Of a stretch of DNA of 64,000 nucleotides, positions 1 through 10,048 are shown piece by piece. The stretch lies in assembly GCA_033064195.1 (NCBI GenBank), contig JARBJD010000016.1, positions 248,001 to 312,000 on the forward strand. The letters run 5' to 3'. The DNA comes from Blattamonas nauphoetae. Lineage: Eukaryota > Preaxostyla > Oxymonadida. The position numbers and the translations under genes are program-made. The number at the start of each line of letters is the position of its first letter. Position 1 is the stretch's first letter. The notes below the pieces were generated by a model. That model was not told the DNA's origin and did no database searches. It saw nothing but the letters and a program-made list of their open reading frames with translations.

Positions 1-358
1 GAAGGAATGACATCTTGACCGGGTCGTATTGGTGATCTAGTTATTTCAGAAATTTGTAAGAGATATATGAAATAACGGTGAGAAGGGACGATGAAACTAA
101 AGGGAAGTCGATACCTCGAAACAGCTTGTTCACCAGAGGTTGTTCGTGCCTTAGTTGTGGTTTTAGTTGTGGCTAATTTGGTGGTCTTTGTGGATTTTCC
201 GAGTGTTGACGACATTTTGAGCAGCGGTTATTCGACGAGATGTTTGTGGGTCGATCTTTTATCGATTGGAAAAAAGTCTGATAATCGGAGAATTAGAAGA
301 AAATGAAACACAACACGTCAAATTGTCTTGAAATAAAACTAAGAGGTGTGTGAAATGT
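1..358. other. intergenic stretch, no gene seen
   Basis: Downstream flank of the Ulp1-like gene, whose TGA stop lies at 359-361 on the minus strand. A 71-codon plus-strand frame from 91 has no recognisable domain and I do not call it a gene. No repeat, RNA gene or conserved motif is visible. Confidence 0.4.
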
Positions 359-3300
359 TCAAAAATTATGATGAATGACGTTTCCAGCAAATTGTCCATT
401 GTCCTGGACCCTACACTCGATACCGATCTCTTCAACTCGATGTCGCATCCACTCAAATATCCTACTTTCGGGTGGCATATCATTCCAAACCGTATTCATA
501 AAGTCAGGGTTGATGACAGTCAATAACTCCACCAGATCACAAAACGCGTTTCGCCATCGAAAAACGGACTCCACGTCATACCACTCGGCATTGTTGTCCG
601 ATGTGAGAGAAAAGGGGAATGGGTCAAATGAAACAACTCGAACCGGAGCAAACACCAGGTCGTCATCGGAGTTCAGATTGATTTGGTCTTTTTTCTTCGT
701 TTGTTTGTGAGTGGGAATTTTTTGATTCAGCTTCTTCAACCATTCACTGTGTTTGTCGGTGTTTGATGAAAGCTCTTTCTTGGCAAGGTTTTCTTCCATT
801 AACTGGGCCGTTTTGAGTCTTTCAGCCAGTTCAAGCCTCGCTTCCCACTTCAACTTCTTCCGGTATGGCATGAATTGAGGTTCCTGGTAATGTCCCTGAT
901 GCATGCGAATATTCTCATACATTGTCGCCTCTCTTTCAGCCATTCTGTTCATGGTATAAGTGGGAAGAGATGGGGTTTGTGGAAGTGATGTGAAGAAGAG
1001 AACCGAAGTCATGAACATTTCGATGTTTTTCAGAAGATAGACTCCGCAGTCGAAGCTGTTCTTCTGATGTGGGACAACAGGAGCATAGGAAGGGATCTTG
1101 CTTCTGGAGAAGAGAGCGTAGTTTGTGTTCAGTATTCTATTCTTCCGATAGAACGACTCAAATGAGAGATAAGAGCGAAGGAGGGCTGAATGGCGAGGAT
1201 AATACACGTTTGGGGGAGGCTCCGGAAGTGAGTCGAGAAACAGGATCATGGGGCGAGGTGACTTGGCGAAATAGTTCTGTTTTTGACCCAACGCAGCAAA
1301 GACTTTCCCGTGGGATGTAAGACCCTGGTTGGAATCAAGAGAAGGGAGGATTGAGCGAATAAACGTGTTTTTCCTGATCCGAGCGATCTGCTTTGTGCGT
1401 TGGGTGATCGTTGATGGTTGAAGTTGGTGCGTGAGAGTGAGGAGAGGAAACTCATGTGGAACAGGTGGCATGAGAAGCTCTGGTTGGGTGCCAGGCTGGT
1501 TTTCAGATGCGATTGGGGGAGCGACATTCTTTTTGGAGGGTTTTGGTTTCTTTGTCTTTGAAGATTCTTTTTCGTCCGACTGTTGACGTTTAATCTTCTT
1601 TGGCGATGTTGTCTCTTCTTCAACGTCTTCTGAATCATCATCATCTTCCAGAATTCGGCGTTGCAGAGAACCATCTGGGTTGAATAGTTTGATTCGTGAT
1701 TGGTCCGGCATGTAATCAATCTTCTTATTGAATCGTCCGAATAGGTTTTCGGGATGAATCAAATCGATGGTGACGCTTGTCATTCGAACTCCTCCTTTTC
1801 GAGCTGTCGGAGCGAATGTGACTTCATCTGAATGATCGCAGTACGGCCCAATGACATTTCGACTCTGCTTCCCGGTGTGCATGTCGGAGAATGTGATGGA
1901 AGGAGAGAAAAGATCAAGGATTTCATTCTTTGGACCTGGTGAAGTGATGACTGGCGCTGTTGGTGGGACTGTGGTGGTTGGTTTGATGGCGTCTGTTGTG
2001 GATATTGTGGCGAAAGGAGGGACGGTTGGAGAATGTGTGAAGGCGTCAACAGTGTGAGATAATGAGTTAGGTGGTGAATGAGTGGTGGAAGATTCTGTCA
2101 AGATGTTGGTTGACAGTGAACCTTGTGGCTGATGGATGGAAGTGCTGGGAGAGAAGTCAGTAGCAATTGAAGTTGGTGCAGCTTTGAAGGATTGAAACGA
2201 AAGAGAGCGATGTGATTTGGGTGAAGGAGGCAATGGTGAGAGAGATCGAGATGGAGGGATGGACGGAGAGAGTGGATCCAGCGGCGGTGAGAGAGATTTC
2301 TGTCGCGAGAAACGAGTAGTCAGCGGTCCCGCGGAATCATTCTGGGTTGGCAAAGATGTTGGCTTTGGTGTTTTGTTGTGAGGTTGAGTTTTCGTTTTAG
2401 GTTCGGCGTGCGATTCTTTCCTCTTTGTCCCAACATCGTTCAATTTGGTGAGATTCAGAGTCGGAGCAGGATGATGGGGAGTGTACACAAACTGTTCGTC
2501 GTTTGTGGATTGATGCTTCATCGTCTCCTTCGTCTTCATCATCTTTTCGCCCTTCTCTCGACTTCGAGTCTTTGGAGGTGGTTGAGGGTGAGTCTGGAGA
2601 TGCTCTTGTTTGATCCTCTTAACGTCTTCCTGTTGTTCCTTGATGCGTTGATTAGCTTTTTCCATGTACAACCTTGCTTCTTCTTCTTGTTTTCGAGGCG
2701 GTCCACGTTTTGGACGTGAGGAATGGCTTGAATCGATGGGATTCGGTTGATGATCTGGTTGAATTTGCTCATTAACTGGTTGTGTCGGCTCAGAAACAGG
2801 TTTGGTCTCTTCAGTCGATTTCCGAACACGGAGAGTCGGTCCTCCTCCTGACAATCGAACATCAACATCGATGGATACTTCTGTGACGATGTTTTGAGAT
2901 GGATTGGCCACAGTCGGATCGGCGTTTCCTGAGATATCGATGATATCTGGTTGGAGTGCATGGTCTGGTTGGATCTTCTCAGTATCAGCGGCTTGTTTGG
3001 TGTCAGACTCTTTCACTTCTTCTTTAATCTTTGGCCTTTTTCTGTTCAATATGCTGTTCAGTACCTTTCTGAGAAGATGAGAATCAGTTTTAGCAGCGCT
3101 CAGATTATCCAGAAGTCGGCTCATTCTATCCTCAACTTGTTTATACAATAATGGGTTTTCGATGAAGTCAGCAGGTGACAAGCAGTCTGCAGCACTGAGG
3201 ATATCTCCGATGGTCTCACCTTCGATAAGTCGAGAAGTCCAATCTGGATAGGGGGTTGTGCGTGGTGGGATAGAGAAATCAATGAAAATTTGATCGTTGT

Positions 3301-6300
3301 GACCTTTGTTAGCGGAAGTGATTTGGCATTTCGACCAGTAGTTCTTGAGGCCTGGCAGTTTTTCTTTCATCAGTAGGTCATAGAAGTATGCTTCAGTTTC
3401 GTTTTGAATTTTGTTATTTTTGATGGAATTTTGTTTGCGCTCCTGCTGATTTCTCTTTATCTCGAACATTGTTTCCATCCTTCTCCAGGCTGATTTCTCG
3501 ATCCGCATCTGTTCGCATTCTGGGAGTGTTGTTGGTATCTGTCTTCCAGGGAGAGGCCCTTCAAACGGAGTGTTCTCCAAGATGATCTGTGGATAACAAA
3601 TAATGGCCAACGACCAGTGTGTCTTTTCATTGATGGGAATCAGGATGAACTTGTGAGTGAACAGATTGAGACGGCGGCTCCATCGTTTAACATAATTATA
3701 TCCGCCCATTGGACCGGCTGCGTTGGGATCGGGATTCACATCCAGAGGAAGGTCCTTTCCAAAGTCGATTCCGACACTTCGGAGAAAGTAGAATGGGGGG
3801 AGATCGTCGCCCGGGACGGCACTCAGGTCGGACCCTTCCTGAGTGGTGAGAAGAATGGTTGGATCGACATCCTTCGCGACAGGACAGAGGAGATCTTGTG
3901 AGATGCCTTCGAATGGAAACGTCAGAGGAAGGAATCCAGGATCACACAACGGCAATGGACGCCGAAGGTAGTTGAGGAGTATCTCATGGCCGGTTGGTCT
4001 TGGCTTCGGGTGGTAACCATCATTTCCATCGACAACAATATCTGGCTGAGTCTGATCGAGAGGGATAAAGCAAGGTTCTATTCGGTTGTAGAAGGAAGAA
4101 CTATGTACACAGGCTGCCGAAACATCCATAGAAGGACTGGTCGGAGGCTGGACGATTGGAGAGTGGATGACAGGAGATGGAGACTTTGTTGTGGGAAGAG
4201 CAGCATTGGTCAGTGATTGATCAGAGGCTAGAGTTGGAATCTCTTGTGGAGAACCGAGTAAATTTATGCTTTCCTGTTCGACAGTGACCTCTTTTTCTGC
4301 TGGTTCTCTCTCAAGGCTAACTTCCACCAGATCTTGATACTCGGACAGATCTTCTTGGGCGGCCTGGTCCAAAGTGGTTGGGATGAATGGTTGGTGGGAT
4401 TCTCCATCCAGATCATCCCTTCGTGGACCCCCTCCGACTTGGTTCCCGAGTGGTGGATGAGGATGGGAATGTTGGATGAAGTCATCTGAATCGAGGTGAT
4501 CTGTCTGTAACTCAATCTCACCAACTGCGTCGTCAGTCGGATCCGATAGTATTGGTGGCGAAATTGAGACTGGTTGGGTGTCGTTGTTTGGAACAATTTT
4601 TGGTAATGTTGTTTGTTGAAAAGATTGCTCATCGTCATCAATGAACTTTAGATCAACATTGATGTCCGAAGAACTTTCTTTTTCATCTGATTCTTCTTTC
4701 TGATGAAGATCTGACTTGGTTGTATTTGGAACGAATGCTTTTGGTACGACTCGATTGAGAAGTGATCCTATTTTTCTCTTAATTTGGGTCGTTCGTGTGG
4801 ACGAAAGTTTAGGTTTGGTGTTTTTGGTATTTCCTGTATGGTCTTCTTTCTCTAATTTCGTTCTTGTTGTGTCAGAAATGGGATGATTCGGCGTTTCCAC
4901 ATTTGTATCTGGCTTTGAGGTGGTATTCTCATGATTATCACTTCTGAGGTTTCTCTTCCTCCTCTCGACGCTTCTTAACTCTCTTTGCGGTCCCTCCGTC
5001 TCGGCAGGTTCTTTCTGAAGGATGTCAGTTGGTGACTTGGAATGAATCTCCACTTTTGATGTTCCTGTGTCATTCATTTCATCGTTGTCTTCTTCTTTGT
5101 CGTCCTCGACACTCTTTTCAGCTTTGTCCAGATCCTCATTTCCTTCCTTTTCTTCGATTGCTTCATCCTTGTCCTCTCCATTGTCCTCGTTTCGATCATC
5201 GATGTCTTTCTTGTCTTTTTGTGTATCTAAATCCACAACAGCTGTTTTGACCTTCCTCTTCGGCTTCTTTCTGACCACCGTCTTCTTTTGAGGTTTGTGC
5301 TCGGAAGAATTGTGGTCCTCAGCAGTTTTTGTGTCTGCGCTCCTCGTCCGATAGTGCGGACGCAGTCTGTCAATGTACGTGCAACCTTCGTCCAAATACT
5401 TGAAGAAGTACGTCGATAAGATCGCAAAAACTTGGTCATCCTTCTTGTCTGCTTCTTGCACAGAGTATTCCTGAATTTGGCCCCGAAACGGGGTTTGATT
5501 GTCAGAGCTGTTGTCTTTGGAGTCTCCTCTGATCATTTCTTGGAGATATTTTGCAAAAAACGAGATGATTGTATCGTTCAGGAACCGGCGCTGTTGGAGT
5601 CTGTCCATCTCTCCTACTGTGATTGAGATTTGACCACCAGCTTGAGCATTTGGAGGGAAGGACGTTAGCTCCATTGTGCCGTCCATGTGGAGGAATCGGT
5701 ACGTGAAAATTGTTTTCGCGAGGATGAAGCTGAGGGCAGGAGATGAGGGAAGGAGCGAAATGGATGGAATAGAAGGAGGGAGTGGAAGTGTCGAGATATT
5801 CTGGAGGGTGAACGATGGATTGTTGAATGCGAGTCCTTGGAGGAGAGATTTGAACGGGAGTGGCTCTGGACTTGATGACATCAGATGATATTGGTAATCG
5901 TAAGCGACGTGGAGTGAATAATGAAACCTGACAAGAGCGGGAGTTCGAGCGAGTTGGGCAGGGTGTGGGAAGCGTGAAATGTTCAAAGTTTGGTTGGGAC
6001 GACTCGGAGAGAATGTTGGATGGCTTGAGAGGAAGATCAGATACTGCGCCCAGTGGGGTGAGAGTGCACGAAAAGAATAACTCGCAGGGAGGAGTGGATT
6101 GAGAGGAGTGGCGAACGAGAAGAGGAGAGAATGGATGAAGAACGGGATTGTGTGATACAAATTGATGAGGTGAGGTGGAGGGGGTTCGGGCGATGAGGAG
6201 GGATTGTAAGGAGAAGGAAGAGAGACTTGTGGGGTGATTGAGAGATCAGTCGAAAATGGCTCGAGAGATGCCATCGACGAACTGGAAGATGCAAAGTTGG

Positions 6301-8932
6301 GAGATGATGTCTCTTCTGCTCCGTCTGGCTGTGTCCCAGGGATGTCATCTTCTGCTTGTGGTGCCTCGAACCGAAGCAGATCTGGCAGGAGTGGGTCGAA
6401 GAACTGTGGGACGATGTTGTTCAGCCAGTCCGGATAATGTGGACATCTCAGGCCGTCTGACGGGAGTCCAAAGACCATGATCATCCAGTTGTCTCTTTCC
6501 AGCAAATCTTGTCTCGGACTGTCTTCGAAAGAAGTGGCATGTTTGAAAAAGTGGGGTGTGGTGTCTGTGTATGGATGAGATTGCTCTGAAAGATGAACTG
6601 CGATGACAGCGACATTCTCCTTCTGGTTGAGGTATGCATAACCAGGCTGGGTTGGTGACGTGAGCGTGGCGAAATCGATGGTGAGAGTAATTGGAGAGTG
6701 AGGACGGGATAAATCTTGCTGTGATGAAATGTGAAAATGAGAGAGGAGTTCAGTGTTGGGAAAATCTGTGGAAGAGACATCCAATGAAATGGTGGGGAGA
6801 CGGAGGTTGAAATGCGATGTGAGAGTTGTGTCCGAATTTGGCTTTGAAAAGGTGTGTGTGGGGAGTTTCAGAACAGCAACAGAATCAATGGGTGAGATGG
6901 CTGTGTTCCCAATCTGGAAAGAGTAAACTGGGAGCAAGTATGAGGAAGAGATGGGCTTGGACCTGGTCATCTCTGGAGGAGATTCTTGATCTTGAGGAGG
7001 TGTTGAGGGTTGAACGAAAATGGACGGATCAATCTGAGTCGAGTGCTGAATGAGAAGGTCGACTTCCTTTTGGTAGAACACAAAGTCAGCCAGGATGAGA
7101 TTGGAACAGATGCTGACATAGCTAAGGTACGTCCTCCATCGGGCGGAGTCATGGAAAGAGAGTGGGTATGGGATGGGAGTGGTGTCGGTCTCAGTGATGT
7201 CGTGTTCCCAGATCGAATCCCACGAAAATAAATGATTAGGCGGGGTGTCTGACATCCATTTGTCTCTGTGTGAGTTCAACATGATATTCTGAAGCGATGT
7301 GAGTTCAGGGTTTCTGACTTCCTTCCCTTCCAAGGGCGTCCCATCCACTCTGTCCTCTGGAAGACTTTGAAGAGGAGCAATGTCGTCGTCTTGGTCCTGA
7401 TCAAGGAGAATGTGAGTATCATCAGCCTTTTGGTTATCATACTGGTTGTTTGCTGAAGTGCTTTGGATCTCATGGAGGAAATCTCCGCAGTGTTTTCTTA
7501 GAGATGAAGCAAAATGCGTGAGGAAGATATTCAACGTATAGCCAGTGCGAAGAAGAGAAATGGATCGATGCTGGGTAGTGTGTGGTGAAGGATCAACAAA
7601 TGAGAGTCCTTTCATGAGCTGATCCGACTCACTAATCAATTCATGTGTCCCATCTTTCAAAATCCATTTCTCGTTATCTTCACGATTCCAATCAGACTCA
7701 TCAGAGGTAATAATCAGTCCTCTAGGTTTCGTAGCATCTTCAACGGCTCGAAAAAAATTCTGTTCATTCTTTAAAACCCTCGCATTGATCTGTTTGATTG
7801 GCTTTTGAGGAGTAGTCTTTGCAATAGGTTCGAAGAGCTCGTTCGAGAATATGTCTGGAAAATATCTCTGACGGAGAGAATATGTTGTGGATTTGTCATA
7901 GAGAGGTTGTTTTCTGAAGGGTGGAAGTCGTGCTCTGAAATGAATTGTAGACACGCCAGGAAGACCAGAAACAAGAATAAAATGACGATATTGATGAGAA
8001 AATGGAAGTGGACGGAGATTGTATATCTGGTTGTCGTCGAAACAAAACTGAAAAGGCTCCTGAAATGTCTGAATTCCAAAGGATTTAGGGAGGATTCCAG
8101 CAGTACACGCATTAACAGTTGTGTTTACCAAGTGATTAAATGGATAATATTGGTTTATTTCCTTCTTATAAATCGGAAATTGAGTGAACTGTTGAATCGA
8201 CATCAGGTAGAACGGATCTGTGGTGGACTGTCCGGATTCTAGTTGAATTTTAGCTTTTGAATGTAGAGGAGCTTTTTCATCGACAGGGACAGGATCTCTT
8301 TTGCCAAGGCCGAGAAGTACTCGAAGACCAGAATTCTGTGGCATACTCCAAAAGTCATCAAGCGAAGGTGTTGCAAAAGGAGAAGAGACCAATGGAGATT
8401 GTGGATAAATATGCATCCTCGTTCGTTCCGTGGATTTTGGACGAGGTGGGTGCGTTGACAAATTGTGTTTGAGGATATGTCGAGTAATTTCATGGTCATC
8501 GTCTCCAGGATAAGACTGAGGAGGTTCACATTCTTTGGGAGACACGAAGGAATGAGAGAGGATTGTGGTCAAGAAGTGAGGAGAGAGATTCTTGAGGAGT
8601 GGGTGTGAGACCTGAATAGCATGTGGTAAGAGCGTTTCTGGATCAATTGCAGTTTGTTTGGGTACAATATGCATGGTATGACTTGGGGTCTCATCGTCTT
8701 TTTCATCTGAGTTGCTTGAGAGGAAAGGTGATTGTGTATCTGAATTGTCAGAGCCTTGCACTCGTCTTGACTGAGGTGTGAAGATTTCATCAGATGTTTC
8801 ATTTGAATCGTCAATACTAATTGGATTATGCTTCGAAGTTCCTTGAGAACGTGAGGACTTGGCCATTCTGGAAGGGTTTGGATTTCGATAGTGACCACTC
8901 GGAACGCCACGGGGTCTGGGTTTGGGTTTCAT
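359..8932 (-). CDS. giant Ulp1/SENP-type SUMO protease (peptidase C48)
   Basis: Single uninterrupted frame of 2857 aa. Ulp1-family cysteine proteases remove or mature SUMO. All hallmark blocks are readable but far apart: the domain-entry motif RRFLNDTIISFF (about 1115-1126), a hydrophobic helix YFFKYL near 1180, FILIPINEKTHW with catalytic His1772, MILFLDSL with catalytic Asp2567, and HQKNSFDCGVYLL with Gln2623 and nucleophile Cys2629. His to Asp is normally about 20 residues; here it is 795. The inserts are rich in Lys/Glu and Ser/Pro and look disordered. SENP6 and SENP7 also carry catalytic-domain insertions, so this resembles an extreme form of that branch. The N-terminal 1100 residues have no domain I recognise. 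Start is the first in-frame Met; the gene begins 68 bp from the divergent SNIP1-like gene. The family call is firm; activity is inferred from the intact His-Asp-Cys set. Confidence 0.85.
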   Translation of the reverse strand: MKPKPRPRGVPSGHYRNPNPSRMAKSSRSQGTSKHNPISIDDSNETSDEIFTPQSRRVQGSDNSDTQSPFLSSNSDEKDDETPSHTMHIVPKQTAIDPETLLPHAIQVSHPLLKNLSPHFLTTILSHSFVSPKECEPPQSYPGDDDHEITRHILKHNLSTHPPRPKSTERTRMHIYPQSPLVSSPFATPSLDDFWSMPQNSGLRVLLGLGKRDPVPVDEKAPLHSKAKIQLESGQSTTDPFYLMSIQQFTQFPIYKKEINQYYPFNHLVNTTVNACTAGILPKSFGIQTFQEPFQFCFDDNQIYNLRPLPFSHQYRHFILVSGLPGVSTIHFRARLPPFRKQPLYDKSTTYSLRQRYFPDIFSNELFEPIAKTTPQKPIKQINARVLKNEQNFFRAVEDATKPRGLIITSDESDWNREDNEKWILKDGTHELISESDQLMKGLSFVDPSPHTTQHRSISLLRTGYTLNIFLTHFASSLRKHCGDFLHEIQSTSANNQYDNQKADDTHILLDQDQDDDIAPLQSLPEDRVDGTPLEGKEVRNPELTSLQNIMLNSHRDKWMSDTPPNHLFSWDSIWEHDITETDTTPIPYPLSFHDSARWRTYLSYVSICSNLILADFVFYQKEVDLLIQHSTQIDPSIFVQPSTPPQDQESPPEMTRSKPISSSYLLPVYSFQIGNTAISPIDSVAVLKLPTHTFSKPNSDTTLTSHFNLRLPTISLDVSSTDFPNTELLSHFHISSQQDLSRPHSPITLTIDFATLTSPTQPGYAYLNQKENVAVIAVHLSEQSHPYTDTTPHFFKHATSFEDSPRQDLLERDNWMIMVFGLPSDGLRCPHYPDWLNNIVPQFFDPLLPDLLRFEAPQAEDDIPGTQPDGAEETSSPNFASSSSSMASLEPFSTDLSITPQVSLPSPYNPSSSPEPPPPHLINLYHTIPFFIHSLLFSFATPLNPLLPASYSFRALSPHWAQYLIFLSSHPTFSPSRPNQTLNISRFPHPAQLARTPALVRFHYSLHVAYDYQYHLMSSSPEPLPFKSLLQGLAFNNPSFTLQNISTLPLPPSIPSISLLPSSPALSFILAKTIFTYRFLHMDGTMELTSFPPNAQAGGQISITVGEMDRLQQRRFLNDTIISFFAKYLQEMIRGDSKDNSSDNQTPFRGQIQEYSVQEADKKDDQVFAILSTYFFKYLDEGCTYIDRLRPHYRTRSADTKTAEDHNSSEHKPQKKTVVRKKPKRKVKTAVVDLDTQKDKKDIDDRNEDNGEDKDEAIEEKEGNEDLDKAEKSVEDDKEEDNDEMNDTGTSKVEIHSKSPTDILQKEPAETEGPQRELRSVERRKRNLRSDNHENTTSKPDTNVETPNHPISDTTRTKLEKEDHTGNTKNTKPKLSSTRTTQIKRKIGSLLNRVVPKAFVPNTTKSDLHQKEESDEKESSSDINVDLKFIDDDEQSFQQTTLPKIVPNNDTQPVSISPPILSDPTDDAVGEIELQTDHLDSDDFIQHSHPHPPLGNQVGGGPRRDDLDGESHQPFIPTTLDQAAQEDLSEYQDLVEVSLEREPAEKEVTVEQESINLLGSPQEIPTLASDQSLTNAALPTTKSPSPVIHSPIVQPPTSPSMDVSAACVHSSSFYNRIEPCFIPLDQTQPDIVVDGNDGYHPKPRPTGHEILLNYLRRPLPLCDPGFLPLTFPFEGISQDLLCPVAKDVDPTILLTTQEGSDLSAVPGDDLPPFYFLRSVGIDFGKDLPLDVNPDPNAAGPMGGYNYVKRWSRRLNLFTHKFILIPINEKTHWSLAIICYPQIILENTPFEGPLPGRQIPTTLPECEQMRIEKSAWRRMETMFEIKRNQQERKQNSIKNNKIQNETEAYFYDLLMKEKLPGLKNYWSKCQITSANKGHNDQIFIDFSIPPRTTPYPDWTSRLIEGETIGDILSAADCLSPADFIENPLLYKQVEDRMSRLLDNLSAAKTDSHLLRKVLNSILNRKRPKIKEEVKESDTKQAADTEKIQPDHALQPDIIDISGNADPTVANPSQNIVTEVSIDVDVRLSGGGPTLRVRKSTEETKPVSEPTQPVNEQIQPDHQPNPIDSSHSSRPKRGPPRKQEEEARLYMEKANQRIKEQQEDVKRIKQEHLQTHPQPPPKTRSREKGEKMMKTKETMKHQSTNDEQFVYTPHHPAPTLNLTKLNDVGTKRKESHAEPKTKTQPHNKTPKPTSLPTQNDSAGPLTTRFSRQKSLSPPLDPLSPSIPPSRSLSPLPPSPKSHRSLSFQSFKAAPTSIATDFSPSTSIHQPQGSLSTNILTESSTTHSPPNSLSHTVDAFTHSPTVPPFATISTTDAIKPTTTVPPTAPVITSPGPKNEILDLFSPSITFSDMHTGKQSRNVIGPYCDHSDEVTFAPTARKGGVRMTSVTIDLIHPENLFGRFNKKIDYMPDQSRIKLFNPDGSLQRRILEDDDDSEDVEEETTSPKKIKRQQSDEKESSKTKKPKPSKKNVAPPIASENQPGTQPELLMPPVPHEFPLLTLTHQLQPSTITQRTKQIARIRKNTFIRSILPSLDSNQGLTSHGKVFAALGQKQNYFAKSPRPMILFLDSLPEPPPNVYYPRHSALLRSYLSFESFYRKNRILNTNYALFSRSKIPSYAPVVPHQKNSFDCGVYLLKNIEMFMTSVLFFTSLPQTPSLPTYTMNRMAEREATMYENIRMHQGHYQEPQFMPYRKKLKWEARLELAERLKTAQLMEENLAKKELSSNTDKHSEWLKKLNQKIPTHKQTKKKDQINLNSDDDLVFAPVRVVSFDPFPFSLTSDNNAEWYDVESVFRWRNAFCDLVELLTVINPDFMNTVWNDMPPESRIFEWMRHRVEEIGIECRVQDNGQFAGNVIHHNF

Positions 8933-9000
8933 TGGAAGGTGTCCTCAATTGAATGGCTATATGAGAGGGCGACAAAAGAAACACGATATTCCTCTGAATT
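8933..9000. promoter_or_regulatory. 68-bp bidirectional start-to-start spacer
   Basis: The only DNA between the divergent start codons of the Ulp1-like gene (minus) and the SNIP1-like gene (plus). Both promoters and both 5' UTRs must fit here or overlap coding sequence. I see no clear TATA or initiator consensus. Confidence 0.4.
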
Positions 9001-9910
9001 ATGAAAACAGTGAGATCAAAGCAGAAGTCGATGTCAACCAAAGATGAAACACCACAGAAAGAATTACCAAATTTCCAACCGGTTTGTCCACTTGTTTAAA
9101 TCACATATTCTCGCAGAGTGGGAGACTTGCGACAGAAGGAGCGATGTGGAGGGGGATTTTCCTCAAATGGGATGAGCCAGAAGATGCAGTAAAACCAAAT
9201 GTCAAATGGAGACTATACGTCTTTAAAGGAAGTGAGCTGGCCGAAGGTTTCCCTTCCTCTTCAGAAATCTGTCTTAGATCCGATCCCAATCTCAACAAGG
9301 CCTGGCTTTCTCTTCGGCAGAGATAAACGAGTTTGGATCATTTCTTTCAATACACATATGATTGTCATGTATAGATCGCTGATATTCCAATTCAACATCC
9401 CTCGTGTTCAAGCCAGCACGCCGTTCTTTACTATAGAAAAGTAACCATCATTGATCAAAATGGAAAACGTCGTTTCGTCATTCGGTGTGTGAATTTTTCC
9501 TTTTATTTCTGTGTAGTCCTTTTTTGATGGATCTAAAATCTGTGAATGGTACTTTTATCAATGGGAAAAAATTGGATGATTACAAATATTATGAGATCAA
9601 AGAGAAGGATGTTGTCACCTTTGGACAAAGGTATGTGGCTTTATTTTCGGTTCACTTGTATTTTGTGATGTCTTATCGTAACAGCACACGAGATTATGTG
9701 TTTCTAACGGAAGATAGCGTAAGCGCTGGGAATGTTACTGAGAAGGAAGATACGTATGTGGAAGGACACAAAGAGACTGTCGAGGAGGAAAGAAGGGAAA
9801 GAGTACAGGAAGGGATTCGTCAGGATCAGCAACGTGAAGATGAACTGAAGCAGAAGCGAATTAAAGAGGAGGACTCGCCACTGCTCAGTAAAGTACGGCC
9901 AGATACTTGA
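9001..9910 (+). CDS. SNIP1: SNIP1/Pml1-like FHA-domain protein
   Basis: Six exons: 9001-9081, 9117-9231, 9278-9403, 9442-9484, 9517-9630 and 9685-9910. Introns are 32-54 bp with GT..AG ends. SNIP1, yeast Pml1 and plant DAWDLE are FHA proteins of the spliceosome-linked RES complex, which recognise phosphothreonine partners. The joined protein follows SNIP1 in order: FQPSGRLATEG, a WDEPEDA...KWRLYVFK block, FLFGRDKRVW (FHA Gly-Arg), SVNGTFINGKKL (FHA Asn loop), YYEIKEKDVVTFG and REYVLL-like RDYVFLTED. A charged Glu/Lys/Arg tail follows. It lacks the long basic N-terminus of the animal protein. The start is the first in-frame ATG; Met at 9031 is an alternative. The third intron (9404-9441) has the least certain boundaries. 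Confidence 0.8.
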
Positions 9911-10048
9911 ATTTTGAAAGGAAACAATATTTGTTTCATTGCTCGCAGTTTTTTGATAAAATCATTGAGAGAAACAACAAAATGAACGTGCATTTCGCAA
10001 CAAAAACCGACTCGATTGTAACAATCGTGAGGGGGCTGATGGTGGTAT

